Shown here: positions 47,459-59,600 of the stretch, piece by piece
How positions within the stretch are numbered: the first letter of the stretch is position 1
How the letters are laid out: each line of letters starts with the position of its first letter
Assembly (NCBI RefSeq): GCF_030272615.1
Contig: NC_081409.1
Location: 914,543,340 to 914,607,339, forward strand
Length of the DNA: 64,000 nt
Reading direction: 5' to 3'
Source: Cryptomeria japonica
Taxonomy: Eukaryota > Streptophyta > Pinopsida > Cupressales > Cupressaceae
Notes under the pieces: generated by a model
Seen by the model: only the letters and a program-made list of their open reading frames with translations
The model's database searches: none
Told to the model about the DNA's origin: nothing
Made by a program: the position numbers and the translations under genes

Positions 47459-47470
47459 GCTCTGATACCA
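47459..47470 (-). other. Primer binding site of the Copia element
   Basis: Minus-strand TGGTATCAGAGC directly follows the 5' LTR end TTTCTACA. It is a perfect match to the initiator tRNA-Met site. Confidence 0.95.
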
Positions 47471-48173
47471 TGTAGAAATTCTATTGCAGTCACTGATTAT
47501 TAATCTCCTATCTCATAAAAATTATTTAACTGCTGAAAATAAATTTACAGCTGAATATCGAAAAATAACACAACTACAACTTCACTAAAAATACGAAAAG
47601 AAATAAGCATCACAAGGACACAATATTTTTGGACAGTCGTCCCTGGAAAAACCCCTAAGGGAAAACCAGTTCTATAGATGGAAAATATATTAATCTTCAG
47701 CAATATAAGAATTACAAAAGAATTCCTTGCCTCTTACTGGCAGAACTCCGACAAACTCCTAATATCTCCTGCTGATATCCTCCACTACTATATCAACGCT
47801 ATCACTGCGCCTCTTGCTAACACTGCAAGACTATTTGCTATCATTGCAAATTCTTCTCAAAACTTCTTACTTTCCAAATGACCCATGACCCCTTTTTATA
47901 CTACTTGTTGGAAAACCAACGGCCAAGATTAATTCAAACCAACGGCTGAGATTAAGACAACTCAATAACCAATTACTAATTTTGGCTATGAGGTGTCACC
48001 TAAAAAGAGCCACTATTAAATAACAATTGTTTTTATCCTAACAATACTTGTTTGACAAAAACAACCATTTTCTAATTCTAGGTCAGGACGAACAGCTGTC
48101 CAAAACTACCCATAACTAATGCTGTTATTTCTAGGTAAGGACGAACAGCTGTCCAAGCTACCCATAATTAACA
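47471..48173 (-). repeat. 5' LTR of the Copia element (right in window)
   Basis: 703 bp, TG...CA. A minus-strand TATAAAAAGG box near 47890-47902 is the likely promoter. The GGACGAACAGCTGTCC inverted repeats near 48086 and 48139 lie in U3 upstream of it. Confidence 0.93.
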
Positions 48174-48178
48174 AGGTG
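48174..48178. repeat. Copia target site duplication AGGTG, right copy
   Basis: Identical to 42453-42457; the LINE coding sequence resumes here. Confidence 0.9.
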
Positions 48179-49406
48179 TCCATTATGTTAAAGGCAGTAA
48201 GAAAGCTTGGATCATCTATTTGTCCAATGCGAGTTTGCTCAAGCATGTTGGGTACATTTTCTTGGGAAACTAAATTGGCAAGGAACGTTGCCAAATATAT
48301 TGAAGGAAATTTTCTCTAGTTGGTTGTTGATTTACAAAGGGTTGCTATGGGATGGTTTACGCTATGCTATTCCTGCTATGTTAATTTGGTACATTTGGAG
48401 GGAGCAGAATGAACACATTTTCAACAAGGAGTCCTCTTTACTCACTATTCTAAATAAGACTGAAATAGGAATATGTGAATACACTAATGCTAAAGTGGCA
48501 GAAAGGAAGCATGATAGCTTCACTTGTTGGGACAAACAAATTTCTAAGATATGGCCTCGTTTGATTCCTCCAAAAGGGGATAAAATTAAGAATAAAAATG
48601 TCTCTACAAAGGAAAAGTGGAGTCTCCTGCCAAAAGGTCATCAAAAATTAAATTTTAATGATGCCTCAAGAGGTAACCCCAGTCCATTATGTGTTGGTTT
48701 CATAATCAGAAATGAGAATGGACAGTTGATTTAGGGTGGCTTTGTCAAGCTACTTGATGGTACAAATAATGATGCAAAATATGTGGCACCTCTTGGTAGC
48801 CTTAAGTTATGCATGGAAAAGAACCTACGAAGCATCGACACAGAGGGTGACTCACTTAATGTGATAAGAGCCATCATTTCTAACTCAGCTCCAGGCTAGA
48901 AATTGAATATGTTGTTAGAAGGGATCTGAGAAATGCTTGATGTAATTGATGACTATATAATTATGCATATATACCATGAAGCGAATAAGGAGGCAGATTA
49001 CTTATCAAATTATGCCATCGATCAGGATGCTCCATTAGTTATATCAAGTCACAGATTGGTATGGGTCGAATTACATTTGGCAAAAGTTGGCCAACGAGAT
49101 TAGGGCATCTTCACTCCTAACTCATGATGTGGATTAGACTGCTTTTCACTATGTAATGAAATCTCTGGCAAAGGACGATGCAATTTTGGGTTCATGCAGG
49201 AGGCACGAGAGAATAATAGATTGGACACATGCATTTTTTGTTCGCTTCAATAAGGAAGCTATTACTTCAACTCAGATCGAATGGTTTAAGGAAGTTCTTG
49301 ACGCCATATGCATTCTGATGCACACTCTTTGTAACCCAGTCTTGTAATTCCTTAATGATCAATGTAAGGGAGCTACCCCCAATGGTAGAAATTTTACTTA
49401 AAAAAA
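48179..49406 (+). pseudogene. L1-type LINE, right part (zf-RVT end and RNase H) with A-run
   Basis: Coding sequence resumes with DHLFVQCEFAQACWVHFLG (48207), the Cys/His end of the zinc-binding region, then LIWYIWREQNEHIFN. An RNase H-like part follows: KLNFNDASRGNPSPLCVGFI near 48650, DTEGDSLNVIRAI near 48840, and IYHEANKEADYLSNYAID near 48970. The catalytic D-G of RNase H has become N-D, and several stops are present. A 3' UTR of about 250 bp ends in an A-run (49400-49406) right before the second 18-bp target duplication. Confidence 0.88.
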
Positions 49407-49424
49407 AGAATTATTTGGAAAGAA
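49407..49424. repeat. 18-bp LINE target site duplication, right copy
   Basis: AGAATTATTTGGAAAGAA, identical to 41871-41888. The first A may be shared with the A-run. Confidence 0.92.
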
Positions 49425-49510
49425 GATCTATGAGTACTTGTTTGGCTTTTATTCCCTTTTTTAATAATAATAGATAAATTATATTAATATTTTAAAAGGT
49501 AATATGTACA

Positions 49511-50749
49511 TGTAGCATCATAAATCGTAACCTTGTATAATTCATATCACATTTTTTAGCCCCTAACTTAGCATGTCCCATCCTAGTTCTCCTCTAGGTC
49601 CATTTTGGTCCTTTTTACCTCAAATTTGGTGTCACACATGACTGAGTGGACCCCATCTTGGGACTATAACATCCTAATTTACTACTTGTTTGCCATGTTT
49701 TGGGAGGACAAGAGCACATGGGGTGCCCCTATTTGGACCAGGATGCTCGAGGTACCATGGTCCTCCTTAAGCATGCCCTAATTCAAATGGGATGGTGCAC
49801 CTTCCCTCTCCAATGATTTTTGGTCCTCATGCCTCAATGTGACCATTGGTGGTTGACCTAATCGGTAAATTACCTTGGGAACCCATTATAAGAGCATTCT
49901 TCCTATTCATTTTCACCTAAGCGATCTAATACTCTAAGACATCTATCCATCCATCAAGCGTTCTCAAACATTCAATGTACCATTTCATCCCACCATATTC
50001 TTCAAGCATCATGGAGCAAATCACATCAATTTTCATGCAAGCATAGGTTCATGTTTGAGTTTTCTATGAGTTGTCATGTCATTGCATCAATACTTGTGAT
50101 CATATTCAAAGGGCAATGCATCATCATCCTTTATCAATCATTCTAGATCTAAGGCATATCATTCAACCTTTACTTCACAATTTTCAATTAAATTCAAGGT
50201 TAATTCCTAAACCGGGGTTTGACCTAGGCAAACCCCCATTAACAAACAAATTTCTATCATTCTGTGCGCAGGAAATGACTTAGGAGCTATGAGCAAAGAA
50301 TTCGTTAGAGTAGATGACAACAACCAGATCCAACTTTCGAGAGCACAAAAAGCGAAGGATTGAGTCGCCCCACACTACCTAGTCTAGAGAATTTTTTATG
50401 AGCTTTCGATAGAAGCAACTACAAGTCATTTTAATTCAAAAAATATTCAGTTTGTCTACATCCAACATTTGGAGGAGCGGGTCACCTCACACCTCTCGGT
50501 CCCGACAATTCAGCCTGAATTTCCCGTCATGGGTTCTGATATGTTTCCCATCCTCATATTCAACTTTACAACTCTACATGACATCAAGAGCCTACTGTTA
50601 TTGTTATTTTATGTCAAATTCTCACTATTTGTCCTAGATCTAGCATTATGATTCAAACCTAATTCAAATATAATTTCAACTCAAACAAGGAGGATTAATC
50701 TAATATGCATTTAGTCCTTTTAGGATTGGATCAATCAAATTCAATCCCC
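49511..50749 (+). mobile_element. LTR family member 3, opposite orientation to members 1 and 2
   Basis: It starts TGTAGCATCATAAATCG, the decayed equivalent of TGTAGCGTCCTAAAATTGCG. A TATAAG box lies at 49887-49892, and ACCGGGGTTTGACCTAGGCA at about 50211 matches the reverse complement of the 34115-34165 segment of member 2. The end is unclear because the microsatellite begins at about 50751. The three copies are much diverged. Confidence 0.65.
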
Positions 50750-50750
50750 A

Positions 50751-51226
50751 AGTATGTATATATGTATGTATGCATATATGTATATATGTATATGTATGCA
50801 CACACACACACACACACGCATATATACATATACATATACATATATACATACATGTATATATGTATGTATATATATGTATATTACATATATATATACATAC
50901 ATATATACATACATATACATATATACATATATACATACACATATGTATATGTGTATGTATATATGTATATATTTATATGTATGTATATATGTATATATGT
51001 ATATATATGTATGTATATACATACATAGACATATACATATATACATACACATATGTATATATGTATATGTGTGTATATATATATGTATATATGTGTGTGT
51101 GTATGTATGTATGTATATATGTATGTATTTATGTATGTGTATGCATATATTTTGTATATATATGTATGTATGTATTTATGTATGTATGTATGTATGTATG
51201 TATATATGTATATATGTATGTATATT
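50751..51226. repeat. Large TATG/TATA/CATA microsatellite with a CA run
   Basis: About 475 bp of TATGTATA, TATATGTA and TACATACA variants with a (CA)n run near 50800-50817. It switches between TATG-rich and CATA-rich segments, so the two strands can fold back on each other. All open frames in it (for example 50754-51335) are spurious Tyr/Ile/His repeats. Confidence 0.95.
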
Positions 51227-51600
51227 CTTCGCTTCGAGCTACGAATCACATCTACCTCCTGTCACAACTATGGGAAATGAGAAACCTCCTGGCAACAACA
51301 ATAATATAGCAGGACGTGGGGGCTCCCTATTATGATTCCCACCCAACCCCTGCATTGGGCAGCAAGCAGGCAAAGGATTCTATTGTTGACCATCCCTCAG
51401 AACGAACTGGGAACCCTATGATTCCCACCCAACCCCCTACTATTTGAAGGGAACCAACTTGTTAGAGTATGTGAATAGGCCAAGGTACCTAAGGTTCGTG
51501 AGCCCCTATCCACCCACATAGTCCCCAAGTTCTGGACTTCTTCGGCTATCCACACTCAAACCTATAAAAAAATGCTTACCTTGGAGATATACCCGCTTTG
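51227..51600 (+). pseudogene. Possible gypsy gag N-terminal remnant
   Basis: Past the microsatellite the plus frame reads EKPPGNNNNIAGRGGS, a stop, then NWEPYDSHPTPYYLKGTNLL and EYVNRPRYLRFVSPYPP. The style (Asn/Gly-rich, then Pro-rich) resembles the N-terminus of a plant gypsy gag. It would fit as internal DNA following the plus-strand LTR at 49511. Two similar GATTCCCACCCAACCC phrases (51335 and 51420) indicate an internal duplication. The match is weak. Confidence 0.35.
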
Positions 51601-52911
51601 GGTCAAAAACTCCAATTTAAGGAGTAAAAGCTTTTTCTTTGAATAAGCAATAAGTATAGAGGTTAAAATAACCAATTTAATCCAAAACAACAACCAACAA
51701 TGCTTGAAAGAGCTCGGAAATACATCAACAAACACTCCCTTACTTTAGACAAACTTTACATACACATGCAATCTACTACAATGGCTCAAAAACCATCTAT
51801 CATTATGTAACCTCTTCCAGACGTGGATATGGGGTCTTATACATTGTTCGACTGCCACATAATCAAAATATAAAAAGGTCAAATGGCAAAAATGGAAGTT
51901 CACATACTCTGGAAAGCCAAAAGTCACTCTTTGGGCATTTTAAAATTAAAATGGTATTTTCCATCATTTATGTTGTTTGTTTTATTACTTGGATGAATGT
52001 AAGATGTTTAATTGCTACATAGGGTGACTAGAAACCCTTAATATATTTCTAAAATAACCCAACAATCATTTAGGTTGGTTAAAAACACAACAAAAACACT
52101 TTGGCAACAACATTTCTAGAGCCATAATTTTTGCATATGAACTTGAAATGCAATGCCCCTTTTTCTGTTAATTCCATAGAATTTCAAGAGGAACATGAAT
52201 ATGCAAAAATGTTCAATTGTGACCATTTCTTTCAACCCTACAACAAAGTTGCACACTTAAGACACGACACCAATGATCCAAATGTAAAAGGAGACCCAAT
52301 TACAAAAAACTCAAGATTGCTCATTTTGAGTGAGACTTATTCATATTAGTTTTAGCTCACCATAAATACCCAACCTACAATAAATCTTAATCTTTCAAAC
52401 ACCTCTTTTGGACTTGATTTCATGCTTGGGATGCCTAGGCATAGACCCACAACCTTTTCTCTCCCTTTCGTTTAGGCACATTATCTTGGCAGACTACAAT
52501 ATTTGGGGTTTCTTCTACTCGTTTTTATTTTTCTTGTTCTTCTACTTCTTGTTATTTTTTCTTTTTCTTCTTTTGCCACTTCTTGTAGTGAAAAAGTTTC
52601 AACAAAATATTTTTGCAATAAATAACACAAATGAAATAAAAATGTTCTGAATTTGTTTCTAATTTACCAAAACCTATATATCACTTACCAAAAATGTCTC
52701 CAAGAAATTAGCTCGAATAGTGCTTCAAGGCATAGTTATATTGCTAAAATTGAGTCTCTATTTTGTTTTAGTTGTAAAAAGCTAGAAATGGTTTTATTTT
52801 AACAAGAGTGGTGTTAATTATTATTTCTTTCTATCTGGGTTGTTTAACCTTTGTTTCAATGTTTTGAACAATTAAGGTTTGTAAGGGCATGCATGTCAAC
52901 TAGCTACCCTT
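51601..52911. other. No gene recognised
   Basis: AT-rich DNA with a pyrimidine tract at 52500-52580. The short frames look random. Confidence 0.45.
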
Positions 52912-53780
52912 TTATTGTAAACCTTCTATATGTACTCTTTGTTTATATGATGAATATATGGCATCATATATTTTTGTGTTTCCAATAAGTATTAAAAAAG
53001 TGCAATTTTTTATTTGATCATGTACATAGCCTAACCATGGACAATACTCACGAATACTTGCATAATTATCCAGGTTATACTTATTATAGAGTCGCATTCT
53101 GACTCCTTTGAAATTCCTCACTCTATTTAACAAGTCCATAGGTCTCTTCCTCTTATGGCTTGTACAATGCTTCTAAGACTTTTCTTTTTTCTTCTATTCT
53201 CTCTTAATCTTCTCCCCTATGAATGTTAAAGCATTATCGAACTTCTTGGCTATCTTTAAATAATACGGAAACCTTTCTTCAATCAAATAGTTCCCCAAAA
53301 TTAATAACTTCTTTTGTAAACATTTTCATGATTTGGTTGAAACATATTTCAATATTTCCATTTAGAGGGGAACTCTTCATCTTATAATAGCCTCGTACAA
53401 TCTTTTAGCTTTTCCCACTCTTAAGTGCTAGTAAAACATCACAAAGCTTTGTATAGCTTGGTTTTTGCATTACTAAGCTTAGAACTTACATTCAGCAGCA
53501 AAACGGCTCAAAAATCTACCCATGCATGTAGCCATCAATGACTCAAAGTGTGAACCAGCAAATACAAATTTTTTAAATGTAATCTGGTAAGCCTTGTGAA
53601 ATGCTTCCAAAACCTTTCACGCTCCTTTTGACTGGATCTTGAATCAACAAATGGGTGCATCACAACTTCCACAAATTCATAAACTGCTGATTGGGTGCAT
53701 AATAATCTTAAATAAGCTCCTCGAGTGTTTAGGAATTGACGAATAGTCTCATAGATTTATATTGTTCTCTTCTTGATTAA
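52912..53780 (-). pseudogene. Stop-riddled coding-like stretch, minus strand, unknown family
   Basis: Reading the minus strand from about 53780 gives pieces that look like a former protein: RQFLNTRGAYLRLLCTQ and EVVMHPFVDSRSSQKERERF, then in shifted frames FKKFVFAGSHFESLMATCMG and NGNIEICFNQIMKMF, and a 75-codon open frame at 52912-53139 (MDLLNRVRNFKGVRMRLYN). Several frameshifts and stops intervene. I cannot name the family; it could be an old gene copy or a transposon. Confidence 0.3.
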
Positions 53781-54660
53781 GTGCATCAACTTTTTTGGTT
53801 TTAATAAAAATTTCAGACCAGGCAGCAATACAAAATTGCATAATATTTTACACTGCCAAGATGCTCTTGGAATTCGGGTTGTGTTAGGATATATTCAGAT
53901 TGTGTCTCATAACCTTGTGAAGTTCTACAAATTTTCATCTATAGCCTCAAAAAAATTTGTTTGTTTGTCTTTTTCTATGTAGTGCCCCCTTGTGAAAAAA
54001 CAGTTCGACACGGCTAATTTACAATAGTTTTGAGCATTTTGTGTACAAAATTATGCAATCCACTCATTCTTTTGGTATGTTGTTATTTTAGTCATTTTTG
54101 CATACAGCTAATAAAGTTTCTATATGAATTTGTGAGGATCTCGATTAGCAGTTTGCTAATCAGTTGAAAATACAAGAAGATTACAACTGTCTTGGAATTG
54201 GTTCCAATTAGTAGTGACGAGCCGTTATATAGGTAAGTGATGGTAGAATCAAATTAAATATTGTATCATTTATATATTGATTAGATCAACAGTCCAATTG
54301 CTAGAAGCATATGCATGTCTATGGGAAATCTAATTTAGGCAGTCTAGATTTTTATTAAAATCCTTCTGCACATCCCTCCTAACAAAGCAGAGTATCGAAG
54401 AGCCTGAAACCATGGGGAGGGAGCAACCATTATCCATTCATGCAATGCTCTTAGATTATTTTTTCATATAATGACATTTTCTTTATTTTTATGGAGGATA
54501 TTATACCATCCACAAGATTGGTTTCGCTATGCAATACGGAGCACAAGCCTTAGGCTGAAACCTCTGCAGTTGAAATCCAAGCACTGAGTGATATCCATTT
54601 CGCCAAAGTTGCTATACTGACATTTTGTTTAGATGATTTATTATAATTTTTCACTCTGCA
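53781..54660. other. No gene recognised
   Basis: Unassigned AT-rich DNA. Confidence 0.4.
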
Positions 54661-54756
54661 TGCTCTCTAGCTCTACATCCTGATGATGGATCATGGAGTG
54701 TGATCCGAAACGTTGATGCAAAAATTTACACACAATCTACTCTGGAAGCAGCTGAG
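54661..54756 (+). repeat. Third copy of the 15855-16026 foldback arm, with hammerhead-like core
   Basis: It shares the run from CATCCTGATGATGG through ATGCAAAAATTTACACACAA with both arms at 15.9 kb, in the same sense as the right arm. At 54680-54711 CTGATGA, T, GGATCA, a 7-base loop, TGATCC and GAAAC follow one another, as in the core of a hammerhead ribozyme. It is followed by CTCTGGAAGCAGCTGAGTAC. No inverted partner is present here. Confidence 0.7.
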
Positions 54757-55713
54757 TACAATCAAGAGTTTGTCAAAGAAAGGAATTTATAACCAATCTC
54801 TTCTGATTCCTGTCAGTGTACCATGGTACCCACAGTAGGTCCTATCGCTAATGTTAATTTAGAGTTCAAGACTAACGTTTTAGTTGGCATTCAGCCATTC
54901 AGCCATCTTATCAGTTGGGTCTTACTCTATTAATCAGGGGCCCATTGGGTTGCATCCCTGACCTCAGGTTCAGCACCCAAGATCATTGATATCCTAAAGA
55001 TGGAGATGAAAGAGTCCCCCACTGTCCCTGGTGCCTACACCCTGACAAGGGGCTATCCCCAAAGATATCTGCCTTTTGGGGGCATGTTTAGGCACACCTA
55101 CCATCCCCGCGATGGCCATGGGGACATCGAGGTATCCCTTGACCATTCTGGGGATGTTTATGCATCCCTCAGCCATCCTAGATATCAAGGCATCCCCAGC
55201 AGCCTAAAAACAATTAAAAAAATTAATACATCTAACTCTTTGGCATCAATTTCGCTTTACAAATGCAGAAACATTAACAGGAGGGCATCACTCATTAGAA
55301 GCAAGGAATAAACTATAGAATAGACATAAAAATAGTCAAGGACCTGTTGAATGGAAAGTTAAGATCTCATCATTATTAATCAGGCATTGATAGTAAAGAA
55401 CAAGGAATTAAGAAAATTTGAGTTCTAACTGATGAGAAATATAACTCTCATTGCAAACAGACTAGTCAGTGCGCTTTTGAGAATATTATTAGATATTGCA
55501 CCATGCATTAAGACTACAAATATGATAGATACGAAAAAATTCAAAAACTGTTAAGATTTTAACTGCACTAAGCATATCTCACTTTCACCCCTTTTCATAA
55601 TCTCATTAGAACAAATAGAAATTATTGCCTTAAAGTGACTACCTTCTTAGCAGGCTTTGGGATATCATTTTAAGATTGCCTTCTCTCCTCTCTAAGACAG
55701 GTTATGAAATTTT
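54757..55713. other. Unassigned DNA with GGCATCCC-type phrases
   Basis: A 103-codon plus-strand frame (55000-55311) and a 64-codon minus-strand frame overlap. The sequence at 54975-55200 has repeated GGCATCCC, GGTATCCC and GGGGATGTT phrases. I see no protein family and treat the frames as unproven. Confidence 0.35.
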
Positions 55714-56525
55714 AAATGCAGATGTGGGTTCACATATGATCGCACCAAAATATCACGTGACGAAAAAGGCACATTTCCAACATGCTCACTGTAAAATACT
55801 AAAAAATACCTAATACAGAAAATTCAACAATCAAACAAAAAAAACATATCACACTAGTACAGACTACCCACATCAATATTTCTCTGAAGACATTCCCAAG
55901 AATTGATTGATAACATACAGGAATTCTATCCCTATCCACTGAGTTGCATATCAGTTGCAAACATGCATAATTTGAAATGCAGATGTGGGTTCACATATGA
56001 ACACACCAAAAAAGTACCGCATGATGAAAAAGGCACATTTCCAACATACTCACTGTAAAATACTACAAAAACACCTAATACAGAAAATTCAACGATCAAA
56101 CATGAAAAATGTATCACACTAGTACCGACTACCCACATCAATATTTCTCTGTAGCTTCTGAAAACTGATTTTTACACATTTCCAAGAATTGGTTGATAAC
56201 ATACGGAAATTCTATCCCTATTCTCTGAGTTGCATATATCAGTTGTAAACATGCATAATTTGAAATGCAAATGTAGGTTCACATATGAACGCACCAAAAA
56301 GTACCACATGATGAAACAGGCACATGTCCAACATGCTCACTGTAAAAGACACCTAATACAGAAAATTCAACGATCAAACATGAAAATGTATCACACACTA
56401 GTACCACCCACATCAATATTTCTCTGTAGCTTCTGATAACTGATTATTACACATTCCCAAGAATTGATTTAAAACATACGAAAATTCTATCCCTATCCCC
56501 TTGAGTTGCATATCAGTTGTAAACG
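55714..56525. repeat. Tandem array of three roughly 260-290 bp units
   Basis: Units begin with AAATGCAGATGTGGGTTCAC or a close variant at 55714, 55975 and 56263. Each contains GGCACATTTCCAACATGCTC, CTAATACAGAAAATTCAAC, ATCAATATTTCTCTG and GAGTTGCATATCAGTTG in that order. Unit 2 has an extra TAGCTTCTGAAAACTGATTT segment that is also in unit 3. The array ends about 50 bp before the poly(A) signal of the helicase gene. Confidence 0.92.
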
Positions 56526-56574
56526 CATTCACTATTTACTGAAAAAATATACAATTAGTGAACAAGAAATCTCA

Positions 56575-56580
56575 TTTATT
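56575..56580 (-). terminator. Poly(A) signal AATAAA of the helicase gene
   Basis: Minus-strand AATAAA lies 54 bp downstream of the stop codon (56634-56636), a normal plant distance. Confidence 0.65.
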
Positions 56581-56633
56581 GTTTTATCATTTTCCTTTAC
56601 AGAGTTATACAATATTTTCGAGTGACCCTTGAA

Positions 56634-59600
56634 TTAGCAAGTAGCATCAGCCCATTCCATATCCTGATTGACAAAAGAGTATGATATGGGGTCACTAGTA
56701 CCAACATCATCTGGGAAGCTGCCTGGAGGAAACTCGTTGCCAGAGTCTTTTGGTGGTAGCACACATCCAACGTATGATTTGTTAGAAATACAGTATTCGA
56801 GTAGCTCATTCCAGTAGATGTCCTGATAAAGAAACAACAGCGCATAAATGGGACAGACTTCAAATTATGGAAAGAAACCAAAAAAGAAAGGGAAAGATAC
56901 TATCCTTGGGTTTAAATATGGCTCTTAAATATACCCTAGATAATATTAACTGCTGTGGTTCTCCACAAATCAACATGGTGATAATAGCAAAAACTTAAAA
57001 GACATTCATTTGAAATGCAACAAACAGCCCCTTTATTCTCTCTGAGATATGAAATCATATCCTATCTGCATTTATAACAAATTGTTACAAATTCTTTCTT
57101 GTTAATTGTATGTATATATATCCAGTTATCTTGCCTATAAAATAATTATAATACTTTGAGAAAGGCTAATGTAATTGCCTCACCAAAGCCCAAAATTTAA
57201 ATTGTCAGTATGGATTTAAATTCCCAAGTAAAATGTCCTCGGCTCATTTTCATTTTGGAAAATGATGTGTTCTACACCAATAGAAGTGCTTAGCATCAGC
57301 TTTGGTGAGACTATAATGAAGTCAAGTGAAAGCAACTGCCTCCCAGAAGACCTTTGCTTTGGACTTTTGGTGAGGATTTACATTTAAAAACAAGATGACC
57401 TGAATTCAATTCCTTTCAAAAAAGTTGTTGGACCTATAAATCTAGTTTCTTAGAACTGTTAATACTCTGGTGCAACATTGATATTTTGATGTTAGAGTGG
57501 TAGCTCCATATATTGTAATATCTTTTTTGTTAACGATACCCAAGATTTAAAAAAAAATCCTTTCAAGATGTTTATTATATGCCAATACAAACGTTACAAA
57601 TCTGCTTGAGGGGCAAAAATGGAGTGAAATTGAAGTGCTTTGTCAAATACCCCAGTTTGGTATTTTGGTGCGGAATTATAATATAAGTAAAATCATCCAA
57701 GATTTTCATGATCCTTTTTTCTGTTTCCTCTTAGCTACATATCTTGCACTAATAATACATATAAAAATAGCAGAGCTCTATGTAAGGATAAAATTAATCA
57801 AGGTAAGACATGGCCAATGAGAGAAGTAATCTTCACTGCAGGAAAAAAGAAAGAATCCCATAGCAGTGATTGAAGCAAAGAAAAAGATGTGGATGTTGAG
57901 ATGAACGATGAATTTCTTTGTCAAACCTACAGAAGAAACAGACTTGTTTAATGCAGAGCAAAAAGCAATGCAGGGAATATAAGGTAAAGCTTAATAGACT
58001 TTGGTGCATGCATTCTTTGAGAGTGAAAACATGCATAAATGTGAGGCCTTGGGCATGCTTTTCTAAAAAGGACACAATCTTTGTGAAACTAAAATTAAAT
58101 TAGAAGAGGAAGAGAGCAAAAAGTGATTAAAAACAATGACATCATATAAAAAGTTTAGCTTAAAAGCAAGAAGATGAAGCATTAGAATTACCTTACTAAG
58201 TACGTATGGATTCCCCACCACTACAAGCAGAGACTTGGCACGTGTAATAGCAACATTAAAGCGCTTAGGATTTCCTATGAACCCCAGGTTAAATTTCATG
58301 TCATATTCCTCCTTGTAACTAGACCGAACAGTTGATATAATTATCACAGTTCTCTCATCTCCTTGAAATTGCTCAACACTTCCAACCTTCACATCAGACA
58401 AATTTTTTTGCCCAAAGGCTTTCCTCAACTTGACAACTTGTTGACGATAGGGTGTTATTACTCCTATGTCCTTTCCAGTTACTGAGTTTCTCTTGTCATC
58501 TTTCACTTTTTTGACAATCTCCAAGACTTTGCTTATCTCTATTGTGTTGAACCATGATGGACTTCTGCCTTCCCTTTCATCAATGCCCTCTATGCCAACA
58601 AAAACAACTGGAAAATTTTTGTTTGGAAGTTCATCAAAGGCACAATGTAATTTCTTAATCCTTTTTCCAGCACAAGCAACCAACTCACTTCCATAAAAGA
58701 GTCGAGAAGGAAGCTCTAAAATTGCAGGGTGAGAACGATAATTCCTCACAAGCTTTGTTACAAATTGCTTATTCTCTCCATCAGGGAAATAAAGGTGGAG
58801 TTCTGAAAGCCTTTCAAAATAAGACTTTCCCAGTCCCATCTTTTCTCCCATACTGGAGCGAATGATTGGACCCAACTGCTGCGGATCACCTGCAAGAACA
58901 ACTGTTGTTTCTTCATTAGCAAGATTAGCAATGGGCACCATTGTTTCTGGCTCAGTACCTTGAGCAGATTCATCCAAGAAAATATGTGTAAAATGACCAT
59001 GTGGAACTTCTTGTGCATCAAGAATGGCAGCACTTAAGTAGGTCGATACAATGATCTTATATTTCAATAATTCTTCCACAGGTGGGCAGTAAAACATTGA
59101 ATCTCTATAGCAACAGCATGGTAGAATGCAAAGTGGTGCATCTTGATATGGGCGAGACAAAGCATTCAACCTAAATATTTCTCTCTTTTCAACAGACCCA
59201 AGCAATCTCTCCACTAGTATATCAGAAGCAGCATTCGAAGGAGCACATGCAAGAATACGGGCCTTTGAATCTCTGTTGAGAATTTGCAATATGGCCTCTA
59301 TCAATGTTGCCGTCTTACCAGTACCTGGTGGTCCATAAACAAGGTATGGTGGTGATCCGTAGCAATTTAATATTTGATGTACAGCAGATAACTGCTCTTT
59401 ATTAAGATTCCTATTGAAAGGATCATTCTTGGAAACATTATTATGTGTTTTTCTTGCCAAAGAATCCCATGGAAAAAGGAATTTCTCATCAATTCTGCCT
59501 GCTGCTTCTACTGCCTGATGGCAGCGTCGGAGACTGATCCTACTAAAGGTGAAGTGCACATCATATTGAAGCCTTGGAATAAACTTCTTATGGAATGACT

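Larger units (their letters stand above)
42458..48173 (-). mobile_element. Full-length Ty1/copia retrotransposon, 5,716 bp, recently decayed
   Basis: Two 703-bp LTRs (42458-43160 and 47471-48173) with no length difference, a tRNA-iMet primer site, a polypurine tract and an AGGTG target duplication all agree on the minus strand. I count 18 substitutions between the LTRs (about 97.4% identity). The polyprotein is nearly complete but has six stops, a 14-bp duplication and a 147-bp insertion. It sits inside the 5'-truncated LINE and is therefore younger than it. Confidence 0.95.

Noticed and set aside
50754-51335. A 193-codon and a 179-codon open frame on the plus strand
   Set aside because: They are translations of the TATG/CATA microsatellite; frames are open on both strands only because the repeat lacks stops.
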